A stretch of 64,000 bases of DNA from Streptomyces massasporeus (GTDB taxonomy: Bacteria > Actinomycetota > Actinomycetes > Streptomycetales > Streptomycetaceae): contig NZ_BMSE01000020.1 of assembly GCF_014648995.1 (NCBI RefSeq), forward strand, positions 62,001 to 126,000. The letters run 5' to 3'. The translations under genes were made by a program, and so were the position numbers. Below are positions 57,299 through 64,000 of the stretch, in pieces; positions within the stretch are counted from its first letter, which is position 1, and each line of letters starts with the position of its first letter. The notes beneath the pieces are model-generated. The model did not search any database. It was not told the origin of the DNA and saw nothing but the letters and a program-made list of their open reading frames with translations.

Positions 57299-58957
57299 TC
57301 AGCGGGTCACGACGTGCCGCGCGTCGGGGACGCAGTGGGTCATGGTCAGGCCCTCTACGTTACGCGGCTTGTTCCTGCCCAGGTCGGCCAGGCGTTCACG
57401 GTCGTCGTCCGTGAGGTCCTGGCTCGCCAGCGGCTCCAGTGAGGCCACGTCCTCCGGTCCGATGCCCAGACCCTCCCCGACCCGCAGGCCGAGGTCGTTG
57501 TCGACCAGCAGGAAGTGCCAGACCATGCGCTCCTGGATCGCCCGGTCGCACGCGGACAGTTGACCGATGAAGTTCTTCACCAGGTCGTCGCGCTCCCAGT
57601 CCTCCAGCAGCTGGTAGCGCTGACCGGCCTGGAGGTAGTCGTTGGTGCGGGGGATGCGCTTGCGGGTCAGCCGGCCGTGGATCTCGGGGCCCTGCTCGTC
57701 GTGGGTCGGGTGGCGGGCCTCGCGCAGGCCGCCGGTGATGGACGGCTCGTAGTTGACCTGTGGGTTCTCGCCTCCGCCGTCCACGTGGTAGGCCATCTGG
57801 CCGTCGCGCTGGTTGGTGTGCACCTTCGCGTTCTTGGCCTGGTTGACGGGGAGCTGGAGATAGTTCGGGCCGACCCGGTAGCGCTGGGTGTCGCTGTAGG
57901 AGAACGTCCGGCCGACGAGCATCTTGTCGTCGGAGAAGTCCAGGCCGTCGACGAGGACGCCGGTGCCGAAGGAGATCTGCTCGTTCTCGGCGAAGAAGTT
58001 CTCCGGCATCCGGTCGAGCACCATCCGGCCCACCGGCCGCGGCGGGAAGTCCTGCTCGGGCCAGGTCTTGGTGTCGTCCAGCGGGTCGAAGTCGAGCTCG
58101 GGGTGGTCGTGGTCGTCCATCATCTGGACGAGCAGCTCCCATTCCGGGTGGTCACCGCGGGCGACGGCCTCGTACAGGTCCTTGGTGGCGTGGCCCAGGG
58201 TGTCGGCCTGGACGTTGGCCGCGTCCTCCTCGGTCATGCTGCGCACACCCTGCTTGGGCATCCAGTGGTACTTGACCAGCTTGGTCTCGCCCTCGGCGTT
58301 CACCCATTTGTACGTGTTGACGCCGAAGCCCTGCATGTGGCGGTAGTCGGCGGGGATGCCGCGCGGGCTGAACAGGTTGACCAGCATGTGCATGGCCTCG
58401 GGCGTCTGCGACATGAAGTCGAAGATGCGGCCCGGCTGCTGCTCGAAGGTCACCGGGTCCGGCTTGAGGGCGTGGATGACGTCCGGGAACTTGATGGCGT
58501 CGCGGATGAAGAAGACGCCCAGGTTGTTGCCGACCAGGTCCCAGTTGCCGTCCTCGGTGTAGAACTTCACGGCGAAACCACGCGGGTCGCGGGCGGCCTC
58601 GGAGGAGTCGCGGCCGCCGATCACGGTGGAGAAGCGGACGGCGACGTCCGTGCGCTTGCCCCGCTCCTGGAACAGCCTGGCCCGGGTGTAGCGGCTGATC
58701 GGCTCGTCGCCCCAGGTGCCGTAGGCCTCGAAGTGGCCGTAGGCCAGGACGCCGCGGGCGTGCACGACGCGTTCGGGGATGCGTTCCCGGTCGAAGTGGC
58801 TGATCTTCTCGAGGAACTGGTAGTTCTCCAGCGTGGCCGGGCCGCGGGCGCCGACGCTGCGCTGGTTCTGGTTGTCGTGGACCGGATGGCCCTGGCGATT
58901 GGTGAGTACCTCGCGGTCGTCGCCCGGTGCGGGGCCGGTGCCGGATACGTCCGTCAT
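57299..58957 (-). CDS. katA: monofunctional haem catalase
   Basis: 552-residue catalase that dismutates hydrogen peroxide. The distal His is in RVVHARGVLAYGHFEAYG near residue 66, the distal Asn in GNWDLVGNNLGVFFIRDAIKFPD near 140, the Phe/Trp channel in GFGVNTYKWVN, and the haem-ligand Tyr in RTFSYSDTQRYRVGPNYLQLP near 345. Length and the C-terminal tail fit the small-subunit bacterial type. ATG 58957 follows AAGGAGC at about 10 nt; an upstream in-frame ATG has no ribosome site. The sigma-B-like promoter at 59044-59067 suggests osmotic/oxidative stress control, as for S. coelicolor catB. Confidence 0.94.
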   Translation of the reverse strand: MTDVSGTGPAPGDDREVLTNRQGHPVHDNQNQRSVGARGPATLENYQFLEKISHFDRERIPERVVHARGVLAYGHFEAYGTWGDEPISRYTRARLFQERGKRTDVAVRFSTVIGGRDSSEAARDPRGFAVKFYTEDGNWDLVGNNLGVFFIRDAIKFPDVIHALKPDPVTFEQQPGRIFDFMSQTPEAMHMLVNLFSPRGIPADYRHMQGFGVNTYKWVNAEGETKLVKYHWMPKQGVRSMTEEDAANVQADTLGHATKDLYEAVARGDHPEWELLVQMMDDHDHPELDFDPLDDTKTWPEQDFPPRPVGRMVLDRMPENFFAENEQISFGTGVLVDGLDFSDDKMLVGRTFSYSDTQRYRVGPNYLQLPVNQAKNAKVHTNQRDGQMAYHVDGGGENPQVNYEPSITGGLREARHPTHDEQGPEIHGRLTRKRIPRTNDYLQAGQRYQLLEDWERDDLVKNFIGQLSACDRAIQERMVWHFLLVDNDLGLRVGEGLGIGPEDVASLEPLASQDLTDDDRERLADLGRNKPRNVEGLTMTHCVPDARHVVTR

Positions 58958-59043
58958 GTGTGTGGGCTCCTTCGGCTCGGGGCCGCGGCCTGCCGGGTCG
59001 GTGCCGCGAGCGGCGCCCGGCCGGTCCTGGCGGGACGGGCCGG

Positions 59044-59067
59044 GTACCCGAAGGGGCCGAGTCACTC
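59044..59067 (-). promoter_or_regulatory. sigma-B-like promoter of the catalase gene
   Basis: On the minus strand GAGT (59064-59067), 14 bp, GGGTAC (59044-59049), an exact fit to GNNT-N14-GGGTAC. It ends about 87 nt before the catalase ATG. Confidence 0.6.
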
Positions 59068-59136
59068 ACGTGCCACGGACCTCGTCGGACGGCGGTGGCC
59101 TCCCCCGAGCCGGGAAGGCACCGCCGCTACGCTCCG

Positions 59137-59546
59137 TCACACGTGGGGCCTGCGCCCCCGTTCCTGCCGCGGGTAACGCTGGTCGGCTCCCGGCAGGGCC
59201 GGCTCGGGGAGGGTCGCGACCTCCTGCTCGGCCTTCCGCGGCTGCTCCGCCGTGCCGTCGGGCAGGCGGGGCGGGCGCGGCCGGCCGTGGGTGAAGCGGA
59301 AGGCGGAGGTCAGGTCACCGAAGGTCTCCCGGCGCCAGTCGCTGGCGTCGGGCTCCTCGACGCCGGTGAACCGCTCCAGGAAGAGCGCGGAGGTGTGGTC
59401 GAAGGGCTCGGAGGCGACCCAGCAGCCGACCGTCCACGGCGAGACGACGATGGCGGGCACACGGAAACCCGCCGCCGATCGGCAGCCCCTGGACGAACTC
59501 GTTCGCCGTGCCGGCCCGGCTGCCGGCCGGGCCGTCGATCACTGAC
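59137..59546 (-). pseudogene. C-terminal remnant of a phospholipase C/acid phosphatase (phosphoesterase) gene
   Basis: Only the end of a PLC-type phosphoesterase remains: AGTANEFVQGLPIGGGF in one frame, then PAIVVSPWTVGCWVASEPFDHTSALFLERFTGVEEPD and WRRETFGDLTSAFRF in another. One extra T in GGGTTTCCG near 59463 explains the shift. The first 300 or more residues, including the catalytic N-terminus, are absent, and upstream DNA does not encode them. It is therefore a decaying fragment, not a functional gene. Confidence 0.72.
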
Positions 59547-59679
59547 CCGCCCGGCAGGCCCGGGCGGGTCAGGGGCAGTCGACGAACAAGGGGACACTGC
59601 ACGGGGTGGGGTTGGCCAAGACCTGACCGGCCATGTCTCCGCGTTCCCGATGCGTTGCCCGGGCTTGGGAGACGGATGG

Positions 59680-61062
59680 TCAGTGCGTGATCCGGGGCCC
59701 CGGTGGCTCGGGCCGCTCCTCGCAGAAGGACCAGACCTCCGCGAGGAGGGCCGGATGGTCCTCGCCATGGGTGACGACGGCCGCGTAGACGGCGTCGAGA
59801 GCCGCCCGGAGCGGGTCGGCTGCGGCGGTCACGGCGGGCAGGGCCGTGTGCGGCTGCGAGATGCGGAGGGACGGGTCCGGGCGGCCGATGGTGAGCATCG
59901 CGACGAGCGGGCTCGAGGCGGAGTCCGACGGCGGCGGGTCCTGCCACTCCTCGCGCGACGGCGACGGGTCGTGCGGCTCCTCGAAGGCCGCCGCGGGGCC
60001 CACCACGAACGGTGCCGCCCTCTGGAACAGTCCGGACGTGAGCGGGGAGTCGGCAGGCTCGTGGGGCGGCCGTTCGGGCGGGACGGCCCGGCCGACGGTG
60101 CGGTCCGGGACGTCCGGGTCGGAGGCGAGAGCGTGCCACATGCGGGCGTCGTCGTCGAAGGGCGGGGGCAGCGGGTGGTCTTCGGCCAGGGCCGTGAGCG
60201 CGTGGGCGACCCAGTCCAGGGCGGTGAGTCCGGCCGCCTCGCAGGCCCGGCGGGCGGCGAACCGGGCCACCGCGCGCTGGGTGGCGGGGCCCGCGGCGTC
60301 GATGGCGTGGAGCAGGGCGGGGTCGAAATCGCGCAGCCCGCTGACGTTGCCGCCGACCGTGCGCAGCGCGTCGCTCGGCAGGCGTCCGCCCCACTGCCGG
60401 CGCTCGTGGGCGAGTTGTTGCTCCCGCTCCTCCGTCTCCCGCGCGAGGCGCTCCCGGCGTGCGGCTTCGGCCCGCTCGGCAGGGGTGGGAGGGGGTGGCA
60501 GCGTCCGGGCGTAGCGGTGCCAGTAGGCGGCGGTCCGCGAGGTCTCCTTCAGGACGCGGTCCGGCTCGGGCGGGGCGGGCCAGAACTGCAGGAGGTAGCG
60601 GTCCAGTTGCGGCTCGTCGGCCGATCGGGTGTCCGTCTCGCTCGCCCGGTCCATGCCCCTGGCGCAGTAGCGCACCCGGTGGTCGGTTTCCTCGAGGTCC
60701 AGGTCCCAGGAGTCCTCCCCCGCCCACTGCACGAGCGCGCTCTGCGCCGAGGCGGGGCGGAAGGACACCTCCACCACGTCCTCCCAGGCGGGATCCAGTG
60801 GCGGGGCCTGATCAAGCACTTCGACGGTGAAACCGACATCGCCGGTGTGCAGGCCGGTGTTCAGCCAGAGAAGGCCCGGTGTCGCCGCCCCGCACAACCC
60901 GGCCCTCTGCCCGGCGAACGCCTCCGCGAGGCCCGGCCCGTGATCATCCGGGTCGCTCTCGACGTAGATCTGGCCGTAGTGCACATGAACCTCTCCCTCG
61001 ACCGGCCTGCGCACGATCAGCTCCTCCTCGCACGGGGATGGGATGGTGTGAGCTGTCGGCAT
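59680..61062 (-). CDS. unknown 460-residue cytoplasmic protein
   Basis: Large hydrophilic protein. The N-terminal half (VEGEVHVHYGQIYVESDP, GLLWLNTGLHTGDVGFTVEVLDQAPPLDPAWEDVVEVSF, EDSWDLDLEETDHRVRYCARGMD) resembles small beta domains of streptomycete immunity-like or uncharacterised proteins. The second half is helical and Pro/Ala-rich (RRERLARETEEREQQLAHERRQWG, ARRACEAAGLTALDWVAHALTALAED). No signal, membrane helix or enzyme motif. ATG 61062 has no ribosome site and GTG 61077 is an alternative. It diverges from the P-loop kinase with about 46 bp between starts, so the promoters overlap. Confidence 0.68.
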   Translation of the reverse strand: MPTAHTIPSPCEEELIVRRPVEGEVHVHYGQIYVESDPDDHGPGLAEAFAGQRAGLCGAATPGLLWLNTGLHTGDVGFTVEVLDQAPPLDPAWEDVVEVSFRPASAQSALVQWAGEDSWDLDLEETDHRVRYCARGMDRASETDTRSADEPQLDRYLLQFWPAPPEPDRVLKETSRTAAYWHRYARTLPPPPTPAERAEAARRERLARETEEREQQLAHERRQWGGRLPSDALRTVGGNVSGLRDFDPALLHAIDAAGPATQRAVARFAARRACEAAGLTALDWVAHALTALAEDHPLPPPFDDDARMWHALASDPDVPDRTVGRAVPPERPPHEPADSPLTSGLFQRAAPFVVGPAAAFEEPHDPSPSREEWQDPPPSDSASSPLVAMLTIGRPDPSLRISQPHTALPAVTAAADPLRAALDAVYAAVVTHGEDHPALLAEVWSFCEERPEPPGPRITH

Positions 61063-61108
61063 CGTGGCATCCGGCACTGACAGCCGGCGGCCACGGAAGA
61101 GGAGAGCC

Positions 61109-61723
61109 ATGCGGCACGTCTACTGGATCGGCGGCGGGAGTGGGGCGGGCAAGTCCACGATCGCCCGCCGTCTGGCCGACCGGCACGGCTGGCGTGTCTA
61201 CTCCACCGACGACGTGATGGCCGATCACGCGCGCCGGACCACCGCCGATGAGGCGCCGTTCCTCCATGCGTTCATGGCCATGGACATGGACGAACGGTGG
61301 GTCGACCGGTCGCCCGAGACCATGCTCGAGACGTTCCACTGGTTCCGGGGCGAGGCTTTCGGTCTGATCGTCGAGGATCTCGCGCGCATGCCGGCGGGGA
61401 CGCCCGTCGTCGTCGAGGGGTTCCGTCTGCTGCCGCACCTGGTGGAGCCGCTGCTCCCCGGCCCCGGACACGCCGTCTGGTTGCTTCCCACCCCGGAATT
61501 CCGCCAGTTCGCGTTCACGAGCCGTGCCACACCGCAGGGCGGGTTCACGCGGCGGACCAGTGATCCCGCGCGGGCCGATCGCAATCTCGCCGTACGGGAC
61601 GCCCTGTTCACGCGGCGGCTGGGCGAGGAGACCGCGCGCCGGGGACTGCCCGCCATCACCGTGGACGGCACGATGACGGTGGACGAACTCGCCGGGTGGG
61701 TCGGCCAGGTCTTCCGGCTCTGA
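61109..61723 (+). CDS. P-loop small-molecule kinase-like protein
   Basis: 204-residue AAA-type P-loop protein: Walker A WIGGGSGAGKSTIARRLADRHG at residues 6-27, YSTDDVMADHARR near 31 (substrate acid), PVVVEGFRLLPHLVEPLLP near 110 (Walker-B-like), and a lid with several Arg (SRATPQGGFTRRTSDPARADRN). This is the size and shape of shikimate/gluconate-type or zeta-toxin-like kinases and 2-phosphoglycolate-type orphan kinases in actinobacteria. ATG 61109 follows AGAGGAGAG at 3-5 nt. No antitoxin gene is adjacent, so a metabolic or resistance-type phosphotransferase is likelier than a toxin. Confidence 0.78.
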   Translation: MRHVYWIGGGSGAGKSTIARRLADRHGWRVYSTDDVMADHARRTTADEAPFLHAFMAMDMDERWVDRSPETMLETFHWFRGEAFGLIVEDLARMPAGTPVVVEGFRLLPHLVEPLLPGPGHAVWLLPTPEFRQFAFTSRATPQGGFTRRTSDPARADRNLAVRDALFTRRLGEETARRGLPAITVDGTMTVDELAGWVGQVFRL

Positions 61724-62028
61724 GACAGCGGGAGGCCCGGACCCTGCACCCGCCCTCCGGCAGGGCACCCAGCCTGCGCCCGTCACATGCAGTGACTACC
61801 CGTCACGACGCCGGGCCGGTCGGCCAGATCCACACGCACCACCAACTCCCCTCTCCTGTACGGCAATTCAGACAGTTGCCTCGGAAGCCCACAGACACCG
61901 ATCACTTTCGGAACGAAGTGGCACTCCACCGTGCGAGACCGGTCGATGACGGTGTGTACTGTGCTGCGGGTGGCTCGCCAGAGCCCCTCGGACCCAGCCC
62001 TGCCCGACTCCCTCCTGGAATCGACTCG
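61724..62028 (+). other. leader of the cvn operon, no gene
   Basis: 305 bp between the kinase gene and cvnA. GGCAA…TTGCC (near 61862-61880) and CACTTTCG-GAA-CGAAGTG (near 61903-61920) are short inverted repeats in an AT-richer stretch, and TACTGT near 61957 could be a -10 box. No open frame with a ribosome site. Confidence 0.45.
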
Positions 62029-63741
62029 ATGATCGAAGTACCGGACCTGGCCGTCGGCGCCCTCGCCCTCGGCACACTGTCCGCGTTCGCCCTCGGCGGC
62101 GGGCTGCTGCGCTCACGACGGCAACTGGCCGCGCAGCGCGCCAAGACGGCCGCGCTGCGGGCGCAACTCGACGGCACATCGCGGACGTTCACATCCGAGG
62201 TCGAGCATCTGGCGGCGCGGCGGCTGCCCGCCGCGGCCCGGCAGGCCGCACATTCCCACGTCACCGTGCCGGGCCCGCTGAACCCGCAACTGGCCGGTTC
62301 GCCCCTGGGTTTCGCCCTGGAACAGGTCCTGAACGGGCTGCACGCCGAGTTGGCCGCGCAGCGCACCCGGATCGACGCGGCGGCGCAGGCCGGGATGCGC
62401 GGGGCCACCCGGGAGATCCAGGCGGCCCTGTACCGGCTGCAGGACGCCCTGCGCGGGCTGCAACAGCGCTACGACGATCCCGAGTTGGCGCAGACGCTGT
62501 TCGAGCTGGACCACGAGAACGAGCAGTCGCTGCGGCGCGCGCAGATCGCCGCCGTGGTGTGCGGGGCCTGGGTGGGGCTCGCCCGGGAGGAATCCCACCT
62601 GGTGGACGCGGTCACGGGTGGCCAGGCCCGGCTCGCGGGCTACCGGCGCGTCCGGGTCGCCAACCACCTGGACTCCGGTACGGCCCTGGTCTCCCACGCC
62701 GTCGAGCCGGTCGCCATCATCGTCGCCGAGCTCCTCGACAACGCGCTGCGGCACTCCGCGCCCGACACGGACGTCGTGGTCAATCTCGAGGCGGTCCACC
62801 ACGGTGTCTGTGTCACCGTGGACGACGCCGGTCTGGGCATGACGCAGGACGAGCGGGCCCGGGCCCAGCGGATGGTCGCCGGTTCGGATCCGATCCTGCT
62901 GACCGAGCTCGGTGATCCGCCGCGCATGGGGCTCGCGGCCATCGGCCAGCTGACCCGGCAGTTCGATCTGTCCGTGGACGTGTCGTCCCCGTCGCCGTAC
63001 GGCGGGGTGCGGGCGGTGCTGCGGGTCGACAGTCACCTGCTGACGCGCATCGACCCCGAGGAACTGCCCCCGGCGGCCAGCGCCCCGCGTTCGACCCGTA
63101 AGGCGGCCGTGCGGGGCTCGGGAAGCGGTTCCGGCACACCAAAGGGCTCGGGCGCCGGCCTGCCCGGGACGCCCCCCGCGCCCCGGCCCGTCACCGCCGC
63201 CCCACCCGTCGCCCCGCCGCACGAGCCCGAGTCCGTCGCCCCGCCGCACGAGCCCGAACCCGCCCCGGCCGCCGAGTCCGACGGCTCCCGGCCGGCCGCC
63301 GAGCCCGGGAATCCCGAACCGCTCCCCACCGCCGCCACCGCCACCGCGAGCCAGGAGCACGATCACGGCTACGGCTCGGAGCAGGACGCCGGCGACGACA
63401 CCCCGGTCCCCGGTCACCACGGCCCGCGGGAGGGCGGCGGCCTCCCCCAGCGGCGTCGCCGCGGCCGCGCCACGAACTCGAGCGGCCCCGCCGCGGCCGA
63501 ACCCGCGGCACCTCGCCGTCCCGCGGCCGAAGCGGCACCACAGCGCCGTCCCCGCCGCCCCGAGGAGTCCGCCGCCGCCCTCGGCGCCCTCCAGTCCGGC
63601 ACCGCCGCGGCGCGTTCCGCCGCCGGGCCGAACACCACAGCCGTCCCAGCCGTATCTGACGGTGCCCCGGCCGCGACCACGGCCGACGGGGCGTCCGAGG
63701 ACACCGACAGCAACGACCACGAAGGGGGAACGGCTCGATGA
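62029..63741 (+). CDS. cvnA: CvnA-like sensor histidine-kinase-type ATPase (conservon protein A)
   Basis: 570-residue membrane-linked sensor of the streptomycete 'conservon' type. One N-terminal membrane helix (AVGALALGTLSAFALGGGLL, residues 8-27), a helical coiled region to about 160, then a histidine-kinase-like ATPase: IIVAELLDNALRHSAPDTDVVVNLE (N box, about 235), VTVDDAGLGMTQDE (G1) and PRMGLAAIGQLTRQFDLSVDVSS. A long Pro/Ala/Glu-rich disordered tail covers 345-570. A clear phospho-acceptor H-box is not evident, as in other CvnA proteins. ATG 62029 has only weak GGA upstream. Its stop overlaps the next start (ATGA). It probably acts with CvnB-D as a GPCR-like complex. Confidence 0.85.
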   Translation: MIEVPDLAVGALALGTLSAFALGGGLLRSRRQLAAQRAKTAALRAQLDGTSRTFTSEVEHLAARRLPAAARQAAHSHVTVPGPLNPQLAGSPLGFALEQVLNGLHAELAAQRTRIDAAAQAGMRGATREIQAALYRLQDALRGLQQRYDDPELAQTLFELDHENEQSLRRAQIAAVVCGAWVGLAREESHLVDAVTGGQARLAGYRRVRVANHLDSGTALVSHAVEPVAIIVAELLDNALRHSAPDTDVVVNLEAVHHGVCVTVDDAGLGMTQDERARAQRMVAGSDPILLTELGDPPRMGLAAIGQLTRQFDLSVDVSSPSPYGGVRAVLRVDSHLLTRIDPEELPPAASAPRSTRKAAVRGSGSGSGTPKGSGAGLPGTPPAPRPVTAAPPVAPPHEPESVAPPHEPEPAPAAESDGSRPAAEPGNPEPLPTAATATASQEHDHGYGSEQDAGDDTPVPGHHGPREGGGLPQRRRRGRATNSSGPAAAEPAAPRRPAAEAAPQRRPRRPEESAAALGALQSGTAAARSAAGPNTTAVPAVSDGAPAATTADGASEDTDSNDHEGGTAR

Positions 63742-64000
63742 CCAGCCGCGCAGCGGGGGACACGGCATGGGTGCTCGAACCGGTCCTGGAGGTGCCGCAT
63801 GTCGTGGCCGCCGTCCTGCTCACCCGGGACGGGCTCGTCACCGGCTACACCGACGCGCTGTCGCGGCCGTCGGCCGAGCGGGTCGCGGCCATCACGAGCA
63901 CCGTGCAGGGTGCCTGCCGTACCGCGGCGGCCGCGTTCGCCGACACCGACCGGGCCGACATCCGGCAGGTCGTCATCGAGTCGGACCACGGCTATGTACT
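63738..64000 (+). CDS. cvnB: CvnB-like roadblock/LC7 protein, cut by window end
   Basis: First 87 residues of a roadblock/LC7 domain protein: EPVLEVPHVVAAVLLTRDGLVTGYTDALSRPSAERVAAITSTVQGACRTAAAAF, then DRADIRQVVIESDHGYVL at the edge. In conservon operons CvnB follows CvnA and precedes a DUF742 protein (CvnC) and a Ras-like GTPase (CvnD), for which it is thought to act as GAP or scaffold. ATG 63738 overlaps the cvnA stop by 4 nt (ATGA), with GGGGGAA about 9 nt upstream. Confidence 0.88.
   Translation, partial: MTSRAAGDTAWVLEPVLEVPHVVAAVLLTRDGLVTGYTDALSRPSAERVAAITSTVQGACRTAAAAFADTDRADIRQVVIESDHGYV

Noticed and set aside
61109..61723. Zeta-toxin of a toxin-antitoxin pair
   Set aside because: Walker A and size fit, but no small antitoxin gene is adjacent and the preceding gene is divergent and large.

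Overview
The window reads as a Streptomyces (or close streptomycete) chromosome segment. Evidence is the very high G+C with G/C in almost every third codon position, TTG and GTG starts behind GGAGG-type ribosome sites, rare TTA codons, lipobox and Tat secretion signals, a LAxTG sortase-E anchor, SpoIIE-type phosphatases, an ANTAR protein, and the start of a CvnA/CvnB 'conservon' operon. I see no rRNA, tRNA, CRISPR array, insertion sequence or phage module. Gene content is mostly housekeeping, stress, secretion and regulation, with one accessory-looking peptide cassette.

Layout. 1-11 kb: phosphoglucomutase (cut by the window edge), small alanine-rich proteins, two related lipoproteins, a TIGR01777 epimerase divergent from an ABM-fold monooxygenase across a TetR-like operator, a membrane-anchored diacylglycerol-kinase-like enzyme, a coupled SRPBCC/F420-type oxidoreductase pair and a HEAT-repeat protein. 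11-20 kb: a small secreted CxC protein, a FemAB/CelD-like acetyltransferase with a TTA codon, about 600 bp of degenerate tandem repeats, an AMIN-like secreted protein, then a module of two PAS/GAF/SpoIIE phosphatases flanking a GAF-ANTAR protein. 20-31 kb: ankyrin protein, frameshifted aldo/keto reductase, GH46 chitosanase with a palindromic operator, two transporters, a TSUP permease, a sortase-anchored DUF1996 protein and an AA10 lytic polysaccharide monooxygenase carrying a perfect CebR-type operator. A second near-perfect site precedes an O-GlcNAcase-like GNAT gene.

31-44 kb: envelope and stress genes (YihY, holin-like/DUF3618 pair, SRPBCC, CtpI-like P-type ATPase with a His-rich partner, nucleotidyltransferase-BON-metallophosphoesterase operon), several with sigma-B-like GNNT-N13-15-GGGTAC promoters, then a Tat-exported PhoD phosphatase and a streptogrisin-type protease with a chitin-binding tail. 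44.8-49.1 kb: a minus-strand operon of two tiny peptides, an unknown helical protein, two paralogous putative alpha/alpha-barrel proteins and a cytoplasmic SxxK hydrolase, joined by 4-nt start/stop overlaps. It looks like an undescribed peptide (RiPP-like) system and is the most interesting region. 49-59 kb: DoxX protein, hemerythrin gene broken by a 4-bp duplication, GT2 glycosyltransferase and UXS-like epimerase lacking the catalytic tyrosine, several unknown genes, fructosamine-kinase-like protein, and a catalase with a sigma-B-like promoter. 59-64 kb: phospholipase C remnant, unknown protein, P-loop kinase, and the start of a cvn operon.

Two whole-window patterns stand out. Four minus-strand genes have degenerate tandem repeats starting at or running through their stop codons (DAG kinase, AMIN-like, DUF3618, epimerase). 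Three genes are disrupted by small indels, two of them in short tandem or homopolymer runs.
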